Source: Alphaproteobacteria bacterium (GTDB lineage: Bacteria > Pseudomonadota > Alphaproteobacteria > Sphingomonadales > Sphingomonadaceae). Taken from it: a DNA stretch of 15,242 nt. Positions 6,492 to 13,686 of the stretch are shown here, piece by piece. The first letter of the stretch is position 1. The number at the start of each line of letters is the position of its first letter. Made by a program: the position numbers and the translations under genes. The stretch is from NCBI GenBank assembly GCA_005882415.1, contig VBAE01000223.1, forward strand, positions 1 through 15,242. Reading direction: 5' to 3'. The notes under the pieces were generated by a model. The model was not told where the DNA came from, did no database searches, and worked only from the letters and a program-made list of their open reading frames with translations.

Positions 6492-6700
6492 TCGCGAAGC
6501 TCCTCATTCTCATCGCCAAGGCATGGCAGAAGGGCCCGTCAATGGTCCTGCCGCCGAGCTGCCGCTACCAGCCGAGCTGCTCGGCCTATGCAATCACCGC
6601 GCTCCAGCGCTATGGGGCGCTCCGGGGGAGTTGGCTCGCAGCCAAAAGGCTTGCGCGCTGTCACCCCTGGGGCGGCTCAGGGCCCGACCCGGTACCTTAG
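6488..6700 (+). CDS. yidD: membrane protein insertion efficiency factor YidD
   Basis: The 70-residue product begins with GTG (VIAKLLILIAKAWQKGPS) and contains the YidD/DUF37 pattern PPSCRYQPSCSAYAITAL (residues 22-39), then CHPWGGSGPDPVP at the C-terminus. The three conserved cysteines are C25, C31 and C58. YidD is a small amphipathic inner-membrane protein that assists Sec/YidC insertion of membrane proteins. The GTG overlaps the rnpA stop (GTGA at 6488-6491), indicating translational coupling. The stop at 6698-6700 is 14 bases before yidC. The family is usually 70-85 residues, so this is a complete short form. Confidence 0.95.
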   Translation: MIAKLLILIAKAWQKGPSMVLPPSCRYQPSCSAYAITALQRYGALRGSWLAAKRLARCHPWGGSGPDPVP

Positions 6701-6714
6701 GGGGACGAATTCAA

Positions 6715-8457
6715 GTGAACGAACAGCGCAACATGTTCCTGGCGATCGTCTTGTCGGCGATCGTCCTGCTCGGCTGGAGCGTGCTGAGCCAGCGCTGGCT
6801 TCCAACCGCCAACCCGCCGGCGACCAAGACTGTCGATGGCAAGCAGGTGCCGCTTCCCAAGCCGCAGGCGAGCCCCGGGGGCCCTGCGGCTGTCCCGGGG
6901 ACCGTGGCCGCCTCCAACGTGATCCGCGACCGCAATGTCGTTCTCGCCGAGAGCCCGCGGGTGGCGATCGAGACGCCGCGGCTCAAGGGCTCGATCAACC
7001 TCAAGGGCGCGCGGATCGACGATCTCGTCCTCACCACCCAGCGCGAGAGCATCGCCAAGGATTCGCCGCCGATCCGGCTGCTCTCCCCGGCGGGTTCCCC
7101 GGACGCTTATTATGCGACGATCGGCTGGACCGGCGAAGGCCCCGCGCTGCCCGGCGCGGACACTGTGTGGAAGGCGAGCGGCACCCGCCTCGCCCCCGGC
7201 AGCCCGGTGACGCTGAGCTGGGACAACGGCCAGGGCCAGCGCTTCCAGATCGCGCTGTCGATCGACGACGGTTACATGTTTACCGCCAACCAGGTGGTGA
7301 TGAACGCCGGCAAGGCGCCGCTCGCAGTCCGTCCCTTCTCGCTGATCAGCCGGGCGAGCGCGTCCAAGGACCCGGATCCCTGGACCGCCCATGTCGGCGC
7401 CGTCGGCGTGTTCAACAATGCCGCCAATTACGAATGGGGTTTCAAGGACCTCGACGAATCGGGCGACCAGCGCTTCAATTCGACTGGAGGCTGGCTCGGC
7501 TTCACCGACAAATATTGGCTGACCGCCATCGCCCCGGCGCAGGGCTCGAAGATCGACGCCGGCTTCCTGAAGAGCGCCAATCAGCCTTACCAGGCGATCT
7601 TCACGCCCGAGACGGTGGTTCTCGCTCCGGCCAAGGCGGCGAACTACCGCTCGCATCTGTTCGCGGGCGCCAAGGAGATCGAGCTTCTCGACCGCTATCA
7701 GGACGAGCTCGGCATCGCCAAGTTCGACAAGGCGATCGACTGGGGCTGGTTCGAATGGTTCATGAAGCCGATCTTCAGCCTGCTGCGCTGGCTCTACGCG
7801 ACGATCGGCAATTTCGGCCTCGCGATCATCTGCCTGACCTTCATCGTCCGGCTTTTGATGTTCCCGGTGGCGCAGAAGCAGTTCAAGTCGATGGCCGGGA
7901 TGCGCGTCCTCCAGCCCAAGATGAAGGCGCTCCAGGAGCGGCATAAGGAGGACAAGCCGCGGCTTCAGCAGGAGATGCTGAAGCTGTACCAGGAGGAGAA
8001 GGTGAACCCGATGGCCGGGTGCCTGCCGATCCTGATCCAGATCCCCATTTTCTACGCGCTGTACAAGACGCTGCTCCTGTCGGTGGAGATGCGGCACAAG
8101 CCGTTCGTATTGTGGATCAAGGACCTGTCCTCGCCCGATCCGCTGACGCCGGTCAATCTGTTCGGCTATCTCGACTTCACGCCGCCGCATTTCCTGGCGC
8201 TGGGGATCCTGCCGATCCTGCTCGGGATCAGCATGTACCTCCAGTTCAAGCTCAATCCGCCGCCCGCCGACCCGGTTCAGGCGCAGGTGTTCGGGCTGAT
8301 GCCTTGGGTTTTGATGTTCGTGATGGCGCCGTTCGCGGCGGGCCTGGTGGTCTACTGGATCACCAATAACTGCCTCACCATCCTCCAGCAGAAGTGGCTC
8401 TACAGCCGCTATCCGGGGATGAAGGCGCCCGCCACGCCGACGGCAGGGGTGAAGTGA
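6715..8457 (+). CDS. yidC: membrane protein insertase YidC
   Basis: The 580-residue product has the Gram-negative YidC layout. TM1 lies at 7-25 (MFLAIVLSAIVLLGWSVLS), then a Pro/Ala linker and a large periplasmic beta-sandwich domain (about 70-340). The insertase core follows, with helices at about 358-382, 432-455, 490-511 and 525-548. R379 in FIVRLLMFP fits the conserved groove arginine. NPMAGCLPILIQIPIFYALY (431-450) is the family signature. It inserts and folds inner-membrane proteins, alone or with SecYEG. The GTG at 6715 is preferred because GGGGGA at 6700-6706 precedes it; an ATG at 6733 is the alternative and would shorten it by six residues. The TGA overlaps the engB GTG. Confidence 0.97.
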   Translation: MNEQRNMFLAIVLSAIVLLGWSVLSQRWLPTANPPATKTVDGKQVPLPKPQASPGGPAAVPGTVAASNVIRDRNVVLAESPRVAIETPRLKGSINLKGARIDDLVLTTQRESIAKDSPPIRLLSPAGSPDAYYATIGWTGEGPALPGADTVWKASGTRLAPGSPVTLSWDNGQGQRFQIALSIDDGYMFTANQVVMNAGKAPLAVRPFSLISRASASKDPDPWTAHVGAVGVFNNAANYEWGFKDLDESGDQRFNSTGGWLGFTDKYWLTAIAPAQGSKIDAGFLKSANQPYQAIFTPETVVLAPAKAANYRSHLFAGAKEIELLDRYQDELGIAKFDKAIDWGWFEWFMKPIFSLLRWLYATIGNFGLAIICLTFIVRLLMFPVAQKQFKSMAGMRVLQPKMKALQERHKEDKPRLQQEMLKLYQEEKVNPMAGCLPILIQIPIFYALYKTLLLSVEMRHKPFVLWIKDLSSPDPLTPVNLFGYLDFTPPHFLALGILPILLGISMYLQFKLNPPPADPVQAQVFGLMPWVLMFVMAPFAAGLVVYWITNNCLTILQQKWLYSRYPGMKAPATPTAGVK

Positions 8458-9092
8458 GCGAGGACGCACCCGATCTCGACGAGACGGCCCGGAAGCTGTT
8501 TTCCGGGCCGATCGCCTTTTTGAAATCGGCGCCGACGCTGCAATTCCTGCCCGATCCGGCGGTGGAGGAAGTGGCCTTTGCCGGGCGGTCCAACGTCGGC
8601 AAGTCGTCGCTCTTGAACAAGCTCACCAACCGGCGCGACCTTGCCCGGACGTCGAACACGCCGGGGCGGACCCAGGAATTGAATTTCTTCGACGTCGGCG
8701 AGCCGCTTCGGCTCCGGCTGGTCGACATGCCCGGCTACGGCTTCGCCAAGGCGCCCAAGGACGTGGTCAGGAAGTGGCGCTTCCTGATCAACGATTACCT
8801 TCGGGGACGCGCGGTGCTGAAGCGGGCGCTGGTGCTGATCGACAGCCGCCACGGGGTGAAGGACATCGATCTCGAGGTGATGAAGATGCTCGACGACGCG
8901 GCGGTGAGCTACCACCTCGTCCTCACCAAGGCCGACAAGATCAAGGCGAGCGAATTGCAGGCGGTGGAGGCGGCGACCGCGGCCGAGGCGCGCAAGCATC
9001 CGGCGGCGCACCCCGAGATCATCGTCACGTCGAGCGAAACCGGGCTGGGCATCGAGCGGTTACGCCGTTCGGTCATGGAGGCGATCGTCTAA
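8454..9092 (+). CDS. engB: ribosome biogenesis GTPase YihA/EngB/YsxC
   Basis: The 212-residue TRAFAC-class GTPase needed for late 50S subunit assembly shows all G motifs. They are G1 GRSNVGKSS (44-52), G2 region NTPGRTQELNFF, G3 DMPGYG (91-96), G4 TKAD (158-161) and G5-like TSSETG. The GTG at 8454 overlaps the yidC stop as GTGA and has AGGGGTG just ahead. An upstream ATG at 8394 would sit inside yidC and add out-of-family residues, so I reject it. Coupling with yidC links ribosome assembly and membrane insertion in one transcript. The next gene begins 3 bases after the stop. Confidence 0.96.
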   Translation: MSEDAPDLDETARKLFSGPIAFLKSAPTLQFLPDPAVEEVAFAGRSNVGKSSLLNKLTNRRDLARTSNTPGRTQELNFFDVGEPLRLRLVDMPGYGFAKAPKDVVRKWRFLINDYLRGRAVLKRALVLIDSRHGVKDIDLEVMKMLDDAAVSYHLVLTKADKIKASELQAVEAATAAEARKHPAAHPEIIVTSSETGLGIERLRRSVMEAIV

Positions 9093-9095
9093 AAG

Positions 9096-9761
9096 ATGCT
9101 GAAGCTCATCATCGGCAACAAGGCTTATTCCTCCTGGTCGCTGCGCGGCTGGCTGGCCGCCAAGCAATCCGGCCTCCCGTTCGAGGAGATCACCGTCCCG
9201 ATGTTCGACGAGACGTGGGAGAAGACGCGCCAGGGGAGCGAGTTCGCCCCGTCCGGCGGCAAGGTGCCGGTGCTTTGGGACGACAAGGCGGTGATCTGGG
9301 ATTCGCTGGCCATCATCGAATGGCTGGCCGAGAAGACCGACCATGCGCGCTACTGGCCCGAGGACGAGGTCGCTCGGGGCATGGCACGGTCGATGGCGGC
9401 GGAGATGCATTCGAGCTACGCCAACCTCCGCCGCGAATGCCCGATGAACCTTCGCAAGCAATTCCCGGCTCGCGATCTGCCCGAGGAAGTGACCGCCGAG
9501 ATCGTGCGGATCATGGAGCTTTGGGCCGAGGCGCGGGCGCGGCACGGCGACGGCGGGCCTTATCTGTTCGGGACGTTCAGCGCGGTCGACATCATGTTCG
9601 CGCCGGTGGTGACCCGGCTCGTCACCTGGTCGATCCCCGTGCCCCGCTTCGCCGCCGCTTATATGGAGGCGATCCTCCACCACCCCTGGATGCAGGAGTG
9701 GATCGAGGCGGCGCGCGAGGAGCCCTGGGTGATCGAGCGCTACGAGACCCCGGCGGCGTAG
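9096..9761 (+). CDS. glutathione S-transferase family protein
   Basis: The 221-residue protein has an N-terminal thioredoxin-like domain. It begins MLKLIIGNKAYSSWSLRGWL, where the Ser pair at 12-13 is placed as the usual glutathione-activating residue. It carries GGKVPVLWDD (cis-Pro loop) and WDSLAIIEWLAEK, the typical glutathione-binding segment. A helical C-terminal domain follows, with an FSAVDIMFAPVVTRL motif like the family's N-capping box. Substrate is unknown. It lies 3 bases after engB with no strong Shine-Dalgarno, so it is probably translated by coupling as the last gene of the operon. Its 3' end overlaps the convergent cupin gene by 22 bases. Whether other sphingomonads keep it here I cannot tell. 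Confidence 0.92.
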   Translation: MLKLIIGNKAYSSWSLRGWLAAKQSGLPFEEITVPMFDETWEKTRQGSEFAPSGGKVPVLWDDKAVIWDSLAIIEWLAEKTDHARYWPEDEVARGMARSMAAEMHSSYANLRRECPMNLRKQFPARDLPEEVTAEIVRIMELWAEARARHGDGGPYLFGTFSAVDIMFAPVVTRLVTWSIPVPRFAAAYMEAILHHPWMQEWIEAAREEPWVIERYETPAA

Positions 9762-10201
9762 GGCGTCCCGTCCTTGCGCGTGTAGCAATTGTTCGCCGAG
9801 TCCCAGTGGAGGTCGGCGTCGGGATAGTGACAGTCACCTTCCGAGCGGCCGAAGGCGAGGAAGACGCAGGGCTCGGCGCTTCGGTTGACGATGTGGTGGC
9901 CGTTCGCGGCGCCCTTGGGGAAGGCCGCGCAGTCGCCGGGGCGAAGCATGGTTTCGCCGCCCTCCTCGACCAGCACCGCCTCCCCTTCCAGCATCACCAG
10001 GAATTCGTCGACGTCGCTGTGCCAGTGGCGCTGGCTCGACATGCCGCCTGGCTCGACGGTGACGTGGCTGATTCCGAAGTCGGTTAGACCGCCGGCGGCG
10101 CCCAGGCGGCGGAAGCTGCGTTTGGTCATCCCGGCGGCATAAGGCTCCGGATAGGTGGTGCGGTTGGTGGACGGGATGGCGGTGAGGTCCAGCTTCGGCA
10201 T
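9740..10201 (-). CDS. cupin domain protein
   Basis: The 153-residue single-domain cupin shows motif 1 exactly as G(X)5HXH(X)4E(X)6G, in GMSSQRHWHSDVDEFLVMLEG (residues 53-73). Ligands are H59, H61 and E66. Motif 2 is GDCAAFPKGAANGHHIVN (89-106) with H102 or H103 as the fourth ligand and two extra residues compared with the strict consensus. It should therefore bind a metal. The enzymatic or sensory role is unknown; the C-terminal DADLHWDSANNCYTRKDG resembles single-cupin proteins of the COG3837 kind. AGGA about 8 bases ahead of the ATG supports the start at 10201. It diverges from dapE and converges on the GST gene. Confidence 0.9.
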   Translation of the reverse strand: MPKLDLTAIPSTNRTTYPEPYAAGMTKRSFRRLGAAGGLTDFGISHVTVEPGGMSSQRHWHSDVDEFLVMLEGEAVLVEEGGETMLRPGDCAAFPKGAANGHHIVNRSAEPCVFLAFGRSEGDCHYPDADLHWDSANNCYTRKDGTPYAAGVS

Positions 10202-10223
10202 CGTCTTTTCCTGTGGGAAGCCC

Positions 10224-10242
10224 TGCTAGGCCTTGCTAGGCC
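10224..10242. repeat. two copies of TGCTAGGCC in the cupin/dapE spacer
   Basis: TGCTAGGCC occurs at 10224-10232 and 10234-10242, a 10-base period, which is one helical turn. It lies in the 47-base gap between two divergent genes, just ahead of the dapE ATG. It could be an operator or simple duplication; no function is shown. Confidence 0.4.
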
Positions 10243-10248
10243 CGCGGC

Positions 10249-11382
10249 ATGACCGCCGCAATCGATCCCGTCGACCTCGCCTCCCGCCTCATCGCCTGCC
10301 CTTCCGTCACCCCCGCCACCGGCGCGGTGTTCGACGTGCTGGAGGAGGCGCTTCGGCCGCTGGGGTTCGAGGTTCATCGGTTCGTCACCGGCGAGGCGCC
10401 GGACGGGCCGGTCGAGAATTTGTTCGCGACGCGGGGAAGCGGGGGCGGCACGCATTTCGCCTTTGCCGGGCATCTCGACGTGGTGCCCCCCGGCCCTGGC
10501 TGGGTCGGGGACCCGTTCGAGCCGCAGATCCGCGGCGGCCTGCTCTACGGCCGGGGCGCGGTCGACATGAAGGGCGGGATCGCCGCCTTCGTCGCCGCCT
10601 GCGCCGAGACTGTGGGGCATGACGGCACGCTGAGCCTGATCATCACCGGCGATGAGGAAGGGCCGGCGACCTATGGCACGAAGGCGCTGATGGCGTGGAT
10701 GGCGGAGCGGGGCATCCGGCCCGACATGATCCTGATCGGCGAGCCGACGTCGGAAAGCAGGCTCGGCGACATCGTCAAGATCGGGCGGCGCGGATCGGTC
10801 AACATGTGGATCGAAATCCCGGGGACGCAGGGCCATGTCGCCTACCCGCACCGCGCGGACAATCCGGTGACCAAGCTCGGCCGAGTGCTGGTCGCGCTCG
10901 ACGCTCTGAAGCTCGACGAGGGCAATGGAAGCTTCCAGCCGTCCAACCTCGAAGTCACCACGGCCGATGTCGGCAACCCGGCGGGCAACGTCATCCCTTC
11001 CAAGGCCACCGCGCGGCTCAACATCCGCTTCAACAACGAGCAACGCGGCGAGGATCTGGTCGCGCTGGTGCGGCGGACGGTTGAGCAGGCGGCGCCCGGG
11101 GCGACGGTGACCGCGCAGATTTCCGGCGAGGCGTTCCTGACGCCGCCGGGGCGGCTGTTCGAGCTGGTGACCGATGCGATCCGCGAGGAGACGGGGGTGG
11201 AGCCGGAGCTTTCGACGACGGGGGGTACGTCGGACGGGCGCTTCCTGATCGCGCTTTGCCCCGTGGTCGATTTTGGCCTGCCCAATGCGACGATGCACAA
11301 GGTCGACGAGGCAGCTTCGGTGGAGGATCTGCGCGGGCTGGCGCGGATTTATGCGCGGGTGATCCGCGGCGCCCTCTCCTAG
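10249..11382 (+). CDS. dapE: succinyl-diaminopimelate desuccinylase
   Basis: The 377-residue M20 family enzyme cleaves N-succinyl-LL-2,6-diaminopimelate to succinate and LL-diaminopimelate, a step to lysine and the peptidoglycan cross-linking residue. Its di-zinc ligands fall at the positions expected for DapE: H75 and D77 in HLDVVPPG, D106 in AVDMKGG, E136/E137 in GDEEGP, E165 in GEPTSES, and H350 in NATMHKVDE. E136 is the likely general base. The lid domain lies at about 180-292. The ATG at 10249 has no visible Shine-Dalgarno, and an in-frame TAG at 10237 rules out a longer start, so the message may be leaderless or poorly initiated. Its TAG shares CTAG with the stop of the convergent GGDEF/EAL gene. 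Confidence 0.97.
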   Translation: MTAAIDPVDLASRLIACPSVTPATGAVFDVLEEALRPLGFEVHRFVTGEAPDGPVENLFATRGSGGGTHFAFAGHLDVVPPGPGWVGDPFEPQIRGGLLYGRGAVDMKGGIAAFVAACAETVGHDGTLSLIITGDEEGPATYGTKALMAWMAERGIRPDMILIGEPTSESRLGDIVKIGRRGSVNMWIEIPGTQGHVAYPHRADNPVTKLGRVLVALDALKLDEGNGSFQPSNLEVTTADVGNPAGNVIPSKATARLNIRFNNEQRGEDLVALVRRTVEQAAPGATVTAQISGEAFLTPPGRLFELVTDAIREETGVEPELSTTGGTSDGRFLIALCPVVDFGLPNATMHKVDEAASVEDLRGLARIYARVIRGALS

Positions 11383-13058
11383 GAGGCGAGCCGCTCCGCT
11401 TCGCGGCGTTCGGCCGCCCAGGCGATGAAGACGTCTTCGGACATTGCGGGGACGCAGGCGGGGCCCTGGGCGTAGTCGCAGCCGATGGCGCGGAGGACGT
11501 CGAGCTGCTGGCTCCGTTCCACCCCGCTAGCGACCGCTTCGCAGCCGATACCATGGGCGATGTGGACGAGGCCGGAGACGATGGCGCGGACCTCGTCGCA
11601 TGAGTCGATCTCGCGGATCAGGCCGGAATCGAATTTGAGGCGGTCGAGCGGGATGTCCTTGAGGCGCGCCAGACTTGAGCGGCCGGAGCCGAAGCCGCCT
11701 AGCACGACCGAGACCCCGCGCTCGCGGAGCGCCTGAAGCTCGCCGAACACGCGGCTGTCGCACTGCATGGCGGTGGCTTCGGCGATTTCGAGCTCGATGC
11801 TCGTCGGCTCGGCGCCGGAGCGCTCGATTGCGTCCTCGACCCGGCGGAAGAAATCGGGACGCTCGATCCGGCGCGGGCTGACGGTGAAGCTGAGGCGCTG
11901 GCTGAGGCCGGCGGCCTTCGCGCGGCCGAGCGACTCGACCGCGGCTTCCATCAGCCAATCGCCGATGTCGAGGATCAGGCTCGAATCCTCGGCGACGGTG
12001 ATGAAGCTGGGCGGGAGCGGCACGGGGACACCGGCGCGGTTCCAGCGGATCAGCGCCTCGCCGCCCGCGAGCAAGCCGGTGCGGGCGCAGACGCGCGGCT
12101 CGAAGCCGATCTGGAACTCGCGCTCCTGGAGCGCCTTGCGGAGCGCAGCCTCGGCCGCGGCTTTCTCCTCGGACGCGGCGGCGAGCGAGCGCTCGTACAG
12201 CTCGGCGCGCGCTCGGCCGCTGCCCTTGGCGTGGTACATGGCGATGTCGGCCGCCTTCATCAGGCTGGTGAGATCGGTGCCGTGATCGGGGCAGATCGCG
12301 ATTCCGATCGAGGCGCCCATGTTGACGCGATGGTCGCCGACCCGGAACGGCTCGGACAGGGCCGAGCGCGCCCGCTCCGCGATGCGCTGCGCCTCGGCGG
12401 CGGTCACGATCGAAGGGAGGAGGACGGTGAACTCGTCGCCGGCCAGGCGGGCGAGGAGCGGCTGGAGCGGTCCGGAGGGGTCGCGCTCGGCGCGGATGAC
12501 GACTCGGAGGCGGTTCGCGACCATCACCAGCACCTGATCGCCATGGGCATGACCCAGGCGGTCGTTCACTTCCTTGAAGCCGTCGAGATCGATGAACAGG
12601 AGGGCGGTTCGGTCGTCGGGGGTGCGGGCGGCGAGGATCCGCTCGGCCTCGCGCTTGAAGTGGAGGCGGTTGGGGAGCGAAGTGACGGGATCGTACATCG
12701 CCATCGTCTGGGCGCTGTCGAGGGTCGAGCGGACCTGGTCGAAGAGGACGTCCACCGCGGAGGCAAGGTCGGGCATCTGGCTGCGCAGAGCCGGCGGAGC
12801 GGGCGAGACGAGGTCGCCGCTCCTCACCGCCATCAGCCGCTCGATCAGGGCCGCGACCGCTCGCGCCTGGCCGCTGTTCGGCCGCTCCGCCGCGACCCAG
12901 ACGATCAGCAAAGCGAACAGGCCGATCAGCACCGAGGCGGCGAGCTGATAGTCGACCCGCGTCAAAAGCATGAAGGCGAGCAGGGTGAAGACGAACGAAG
13001 AAAGGCCGGCGAGGACGGACAATAGGCAATTGCTGATGGTCTGGACCGAGTTCGTCAT
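11379..13058 (-). CDS. GGDEF-EAL membrane protein with degenerate EAL domain
   Basis: The 559-residue protein has two transmembrane segments (about 8-32 and 38-56) and a short linker. Then come a GGDEF domain (about 120-285) and an EAL domain (about 310-550). The GGDEF signature is RLAGDEF (206-210 AGDEF), and FIDLDGFKEVND and LGHAHGDQ are intact, so cyclase activity is possible. There is no RxxD inhibitory site. The EAL domain keeps GGEALIRW (EAL 334-336) and the Lys in LKFD (475). It has lost the metal-binding Asn (T392 in FTVSP), the DD of DDFG (now GG at 454-455) and the Glu of AEGVE (now S511). I infer no c-di-GMP hydrolysis, but perhaps a cyclase or a sensor. The start at 13058 is chosen because it begins just before TM1; a GTG at 13106 is possible. 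Confidence 0.9.
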   Translation of the reverse strand: MTNSVQTISNCLLSVLAGLSSFVFTLLAFMLLTRVDYQLAASVLIGLFALLIVWVAAERPNSGQARAVAALIERLMAVRSGDLVSPAPPALRSQMPDLASAVDVLFDQVRSTLDSAQTMAMYDPVTSLPNRLHFKREAERILAARTPDDRTALLFIDLDGFKEVNDRLGHAHGDQVLVMVANRLRVVIRAERDPSGPLQPLLARLAGDEFTVLLPSIVTAAEAQRIAERARSALSEPFRVGDHRVNMGASIGIAICPDHGTDLTSLMKAADIAMYHAKGSGRARAELYERSLAAASEEKAAAEAALRKALQEREFQIGFEPRVCARTGLLAGGEALIRWNRAGVPVPLPPSFITVAEDSSLILDIGDWLMEAAVESLGRAKAAGLSQRLSFTVSPRRIERPDFFRRVEDAIERSGAEPTSIELEIAEATAMQCDSRVFGELQALRERGVSVVLGGFGSGRSSLARLKDIPLDRLKFDSGLIREIDSCDEVRAIVSGLVHIAHGIGCEAVASGVERSQQLDVLRAIGCDYAQGPACVPAMSEDVFIAWAAERREAERLAS

Positions 13059-13118
13059 TGCGAAGCGAGCGTCGCCTTCCCCCCAAGCCCGGGCGGCAGG
13101 CCGCACCGATACGCGTGG

Positions 13119-13143
13119 CGAAACTACACCGGCGATAGTTTCG
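13119..13143. promoter_or_regulatory. 8-bp dyad between smr and the GGDEF/EAL gene
   Basis: CGAAACTA (13119-13126) and TAGTTTCG (13136-13143) form a perfect inverted repeat with a 9-base spacer. It lies in the 97-base gap after the smr stop and about 60 bases ahead of the GGDEF/EAL ATG. No T-run follows on the minus strand, so an operator is as likely as a terminator. Confidence 0.4.
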
Positions 13144-13155
13144 ATTTGGTAACCT

Positions 13156-13686
13156 TCAGCGGCGGCGGCGAAGGACGATGTAGAGGGCTCCGACGCCGCC
13201 ATGGCGCGGGTGGGCGCCGCGGACGGCGGCGATGCTCCCGGCATAAGGCGAGGCGGCGAGCCAGTCGCCGACCGCGGCCCGTATCCGCCCGCGGGCGATG
13301 GGGGGCTCGCCCTTGGGCGGCTTGCCGGTGATGAGCAGGATCACGCGCGCGCCGGACGCGATGGCGCGGTCGAGGCTGTCGTCGAGCAGGTCGTAGGCGG
13401 AGGCGAGATGGTGGCCGTGGAGGTCGACGGTGAAATCGGGCGACACGAGGCCGCGGGAAAGGCGGCGGTCCCAGGTGCCGTCGAGGGTGGTTCCGGGTTG
13501 CGGCTTGGGCTTGGGCGGAGGGGGTGGTGCAGGACGCGCGGGTGGGACGCGGCCTTTACGGGCAGGGGCCGGCGCTTCAGGCTCGGGCTCTGCGAACTCC
13601 ACAACGGCAGGCATTGCGCGGAGCGGCTGCACCGTCGCGACTACCTTGGCCCAGAGCGCCCGCTCTTCAGCGCTGAGGTCGCGCAT
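13156..13686 (-). CDS. Smr/MutS2-type domain protein
   Basis: The 176-residue protein has a helical N-terminus, a disordered Pro/Ala/Lys-rich linker (about 33-65) and a C-terminal Smr domain (about 85-176). The domain shows VDLHGHHLASAYDLL (VDLHG 87-91), LLITGKP (117-123), and HPRHGGVGALYIVLRR (159-174). Smr domains bind or nick nucleic acid, and stand-alone forms are linked to ribosome collision or branched DNA handling. The role of this short alphaproteobacterial form is not known to me. The start at 13686 lies inside the 3' end of mltA (20-base overlap), so it is probably translated by coupling. The order Tim44-like > mltA > smr is common in alphaproteobacteria. Confidence 0.93.
   Translation of the reverse strand: MRDLSAEERALWAKVVATVQPLRAMPAVVEFAEPEPEAPAPARKGRVPPARPAPPPPPKPKPQPGTTLDGTWDRRLSRGLVSPDFTVDLHGHHLASAYDLLDDSLDRAIASGARVILLITGKPPKGEPPIARGRIRAAVGDWLAASPYAGSIAAVRGAHPRHGGVGALYIVLRRRR

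Noticed and set aside
8394..8453. Longer EngB starting at ATG 8394
   Set aside because: It would overlap yidC by about 60 bases and add residues foreign to the family; the GTG at 8454 has a good Shine-Dalgarno and a GTGA overlap.
6697..8469. 590-residue minus-strand open frame opposite yidC
   Set aside because: Antisense shadow of yidC with Arg/Gln/His-rich composition and no motif.
8774..10087. 437-residue plus-strand frame across engB, GST and cupin
   Set aside because: Out of frame with engB and GST, Gly/Arg-rich, no family features.
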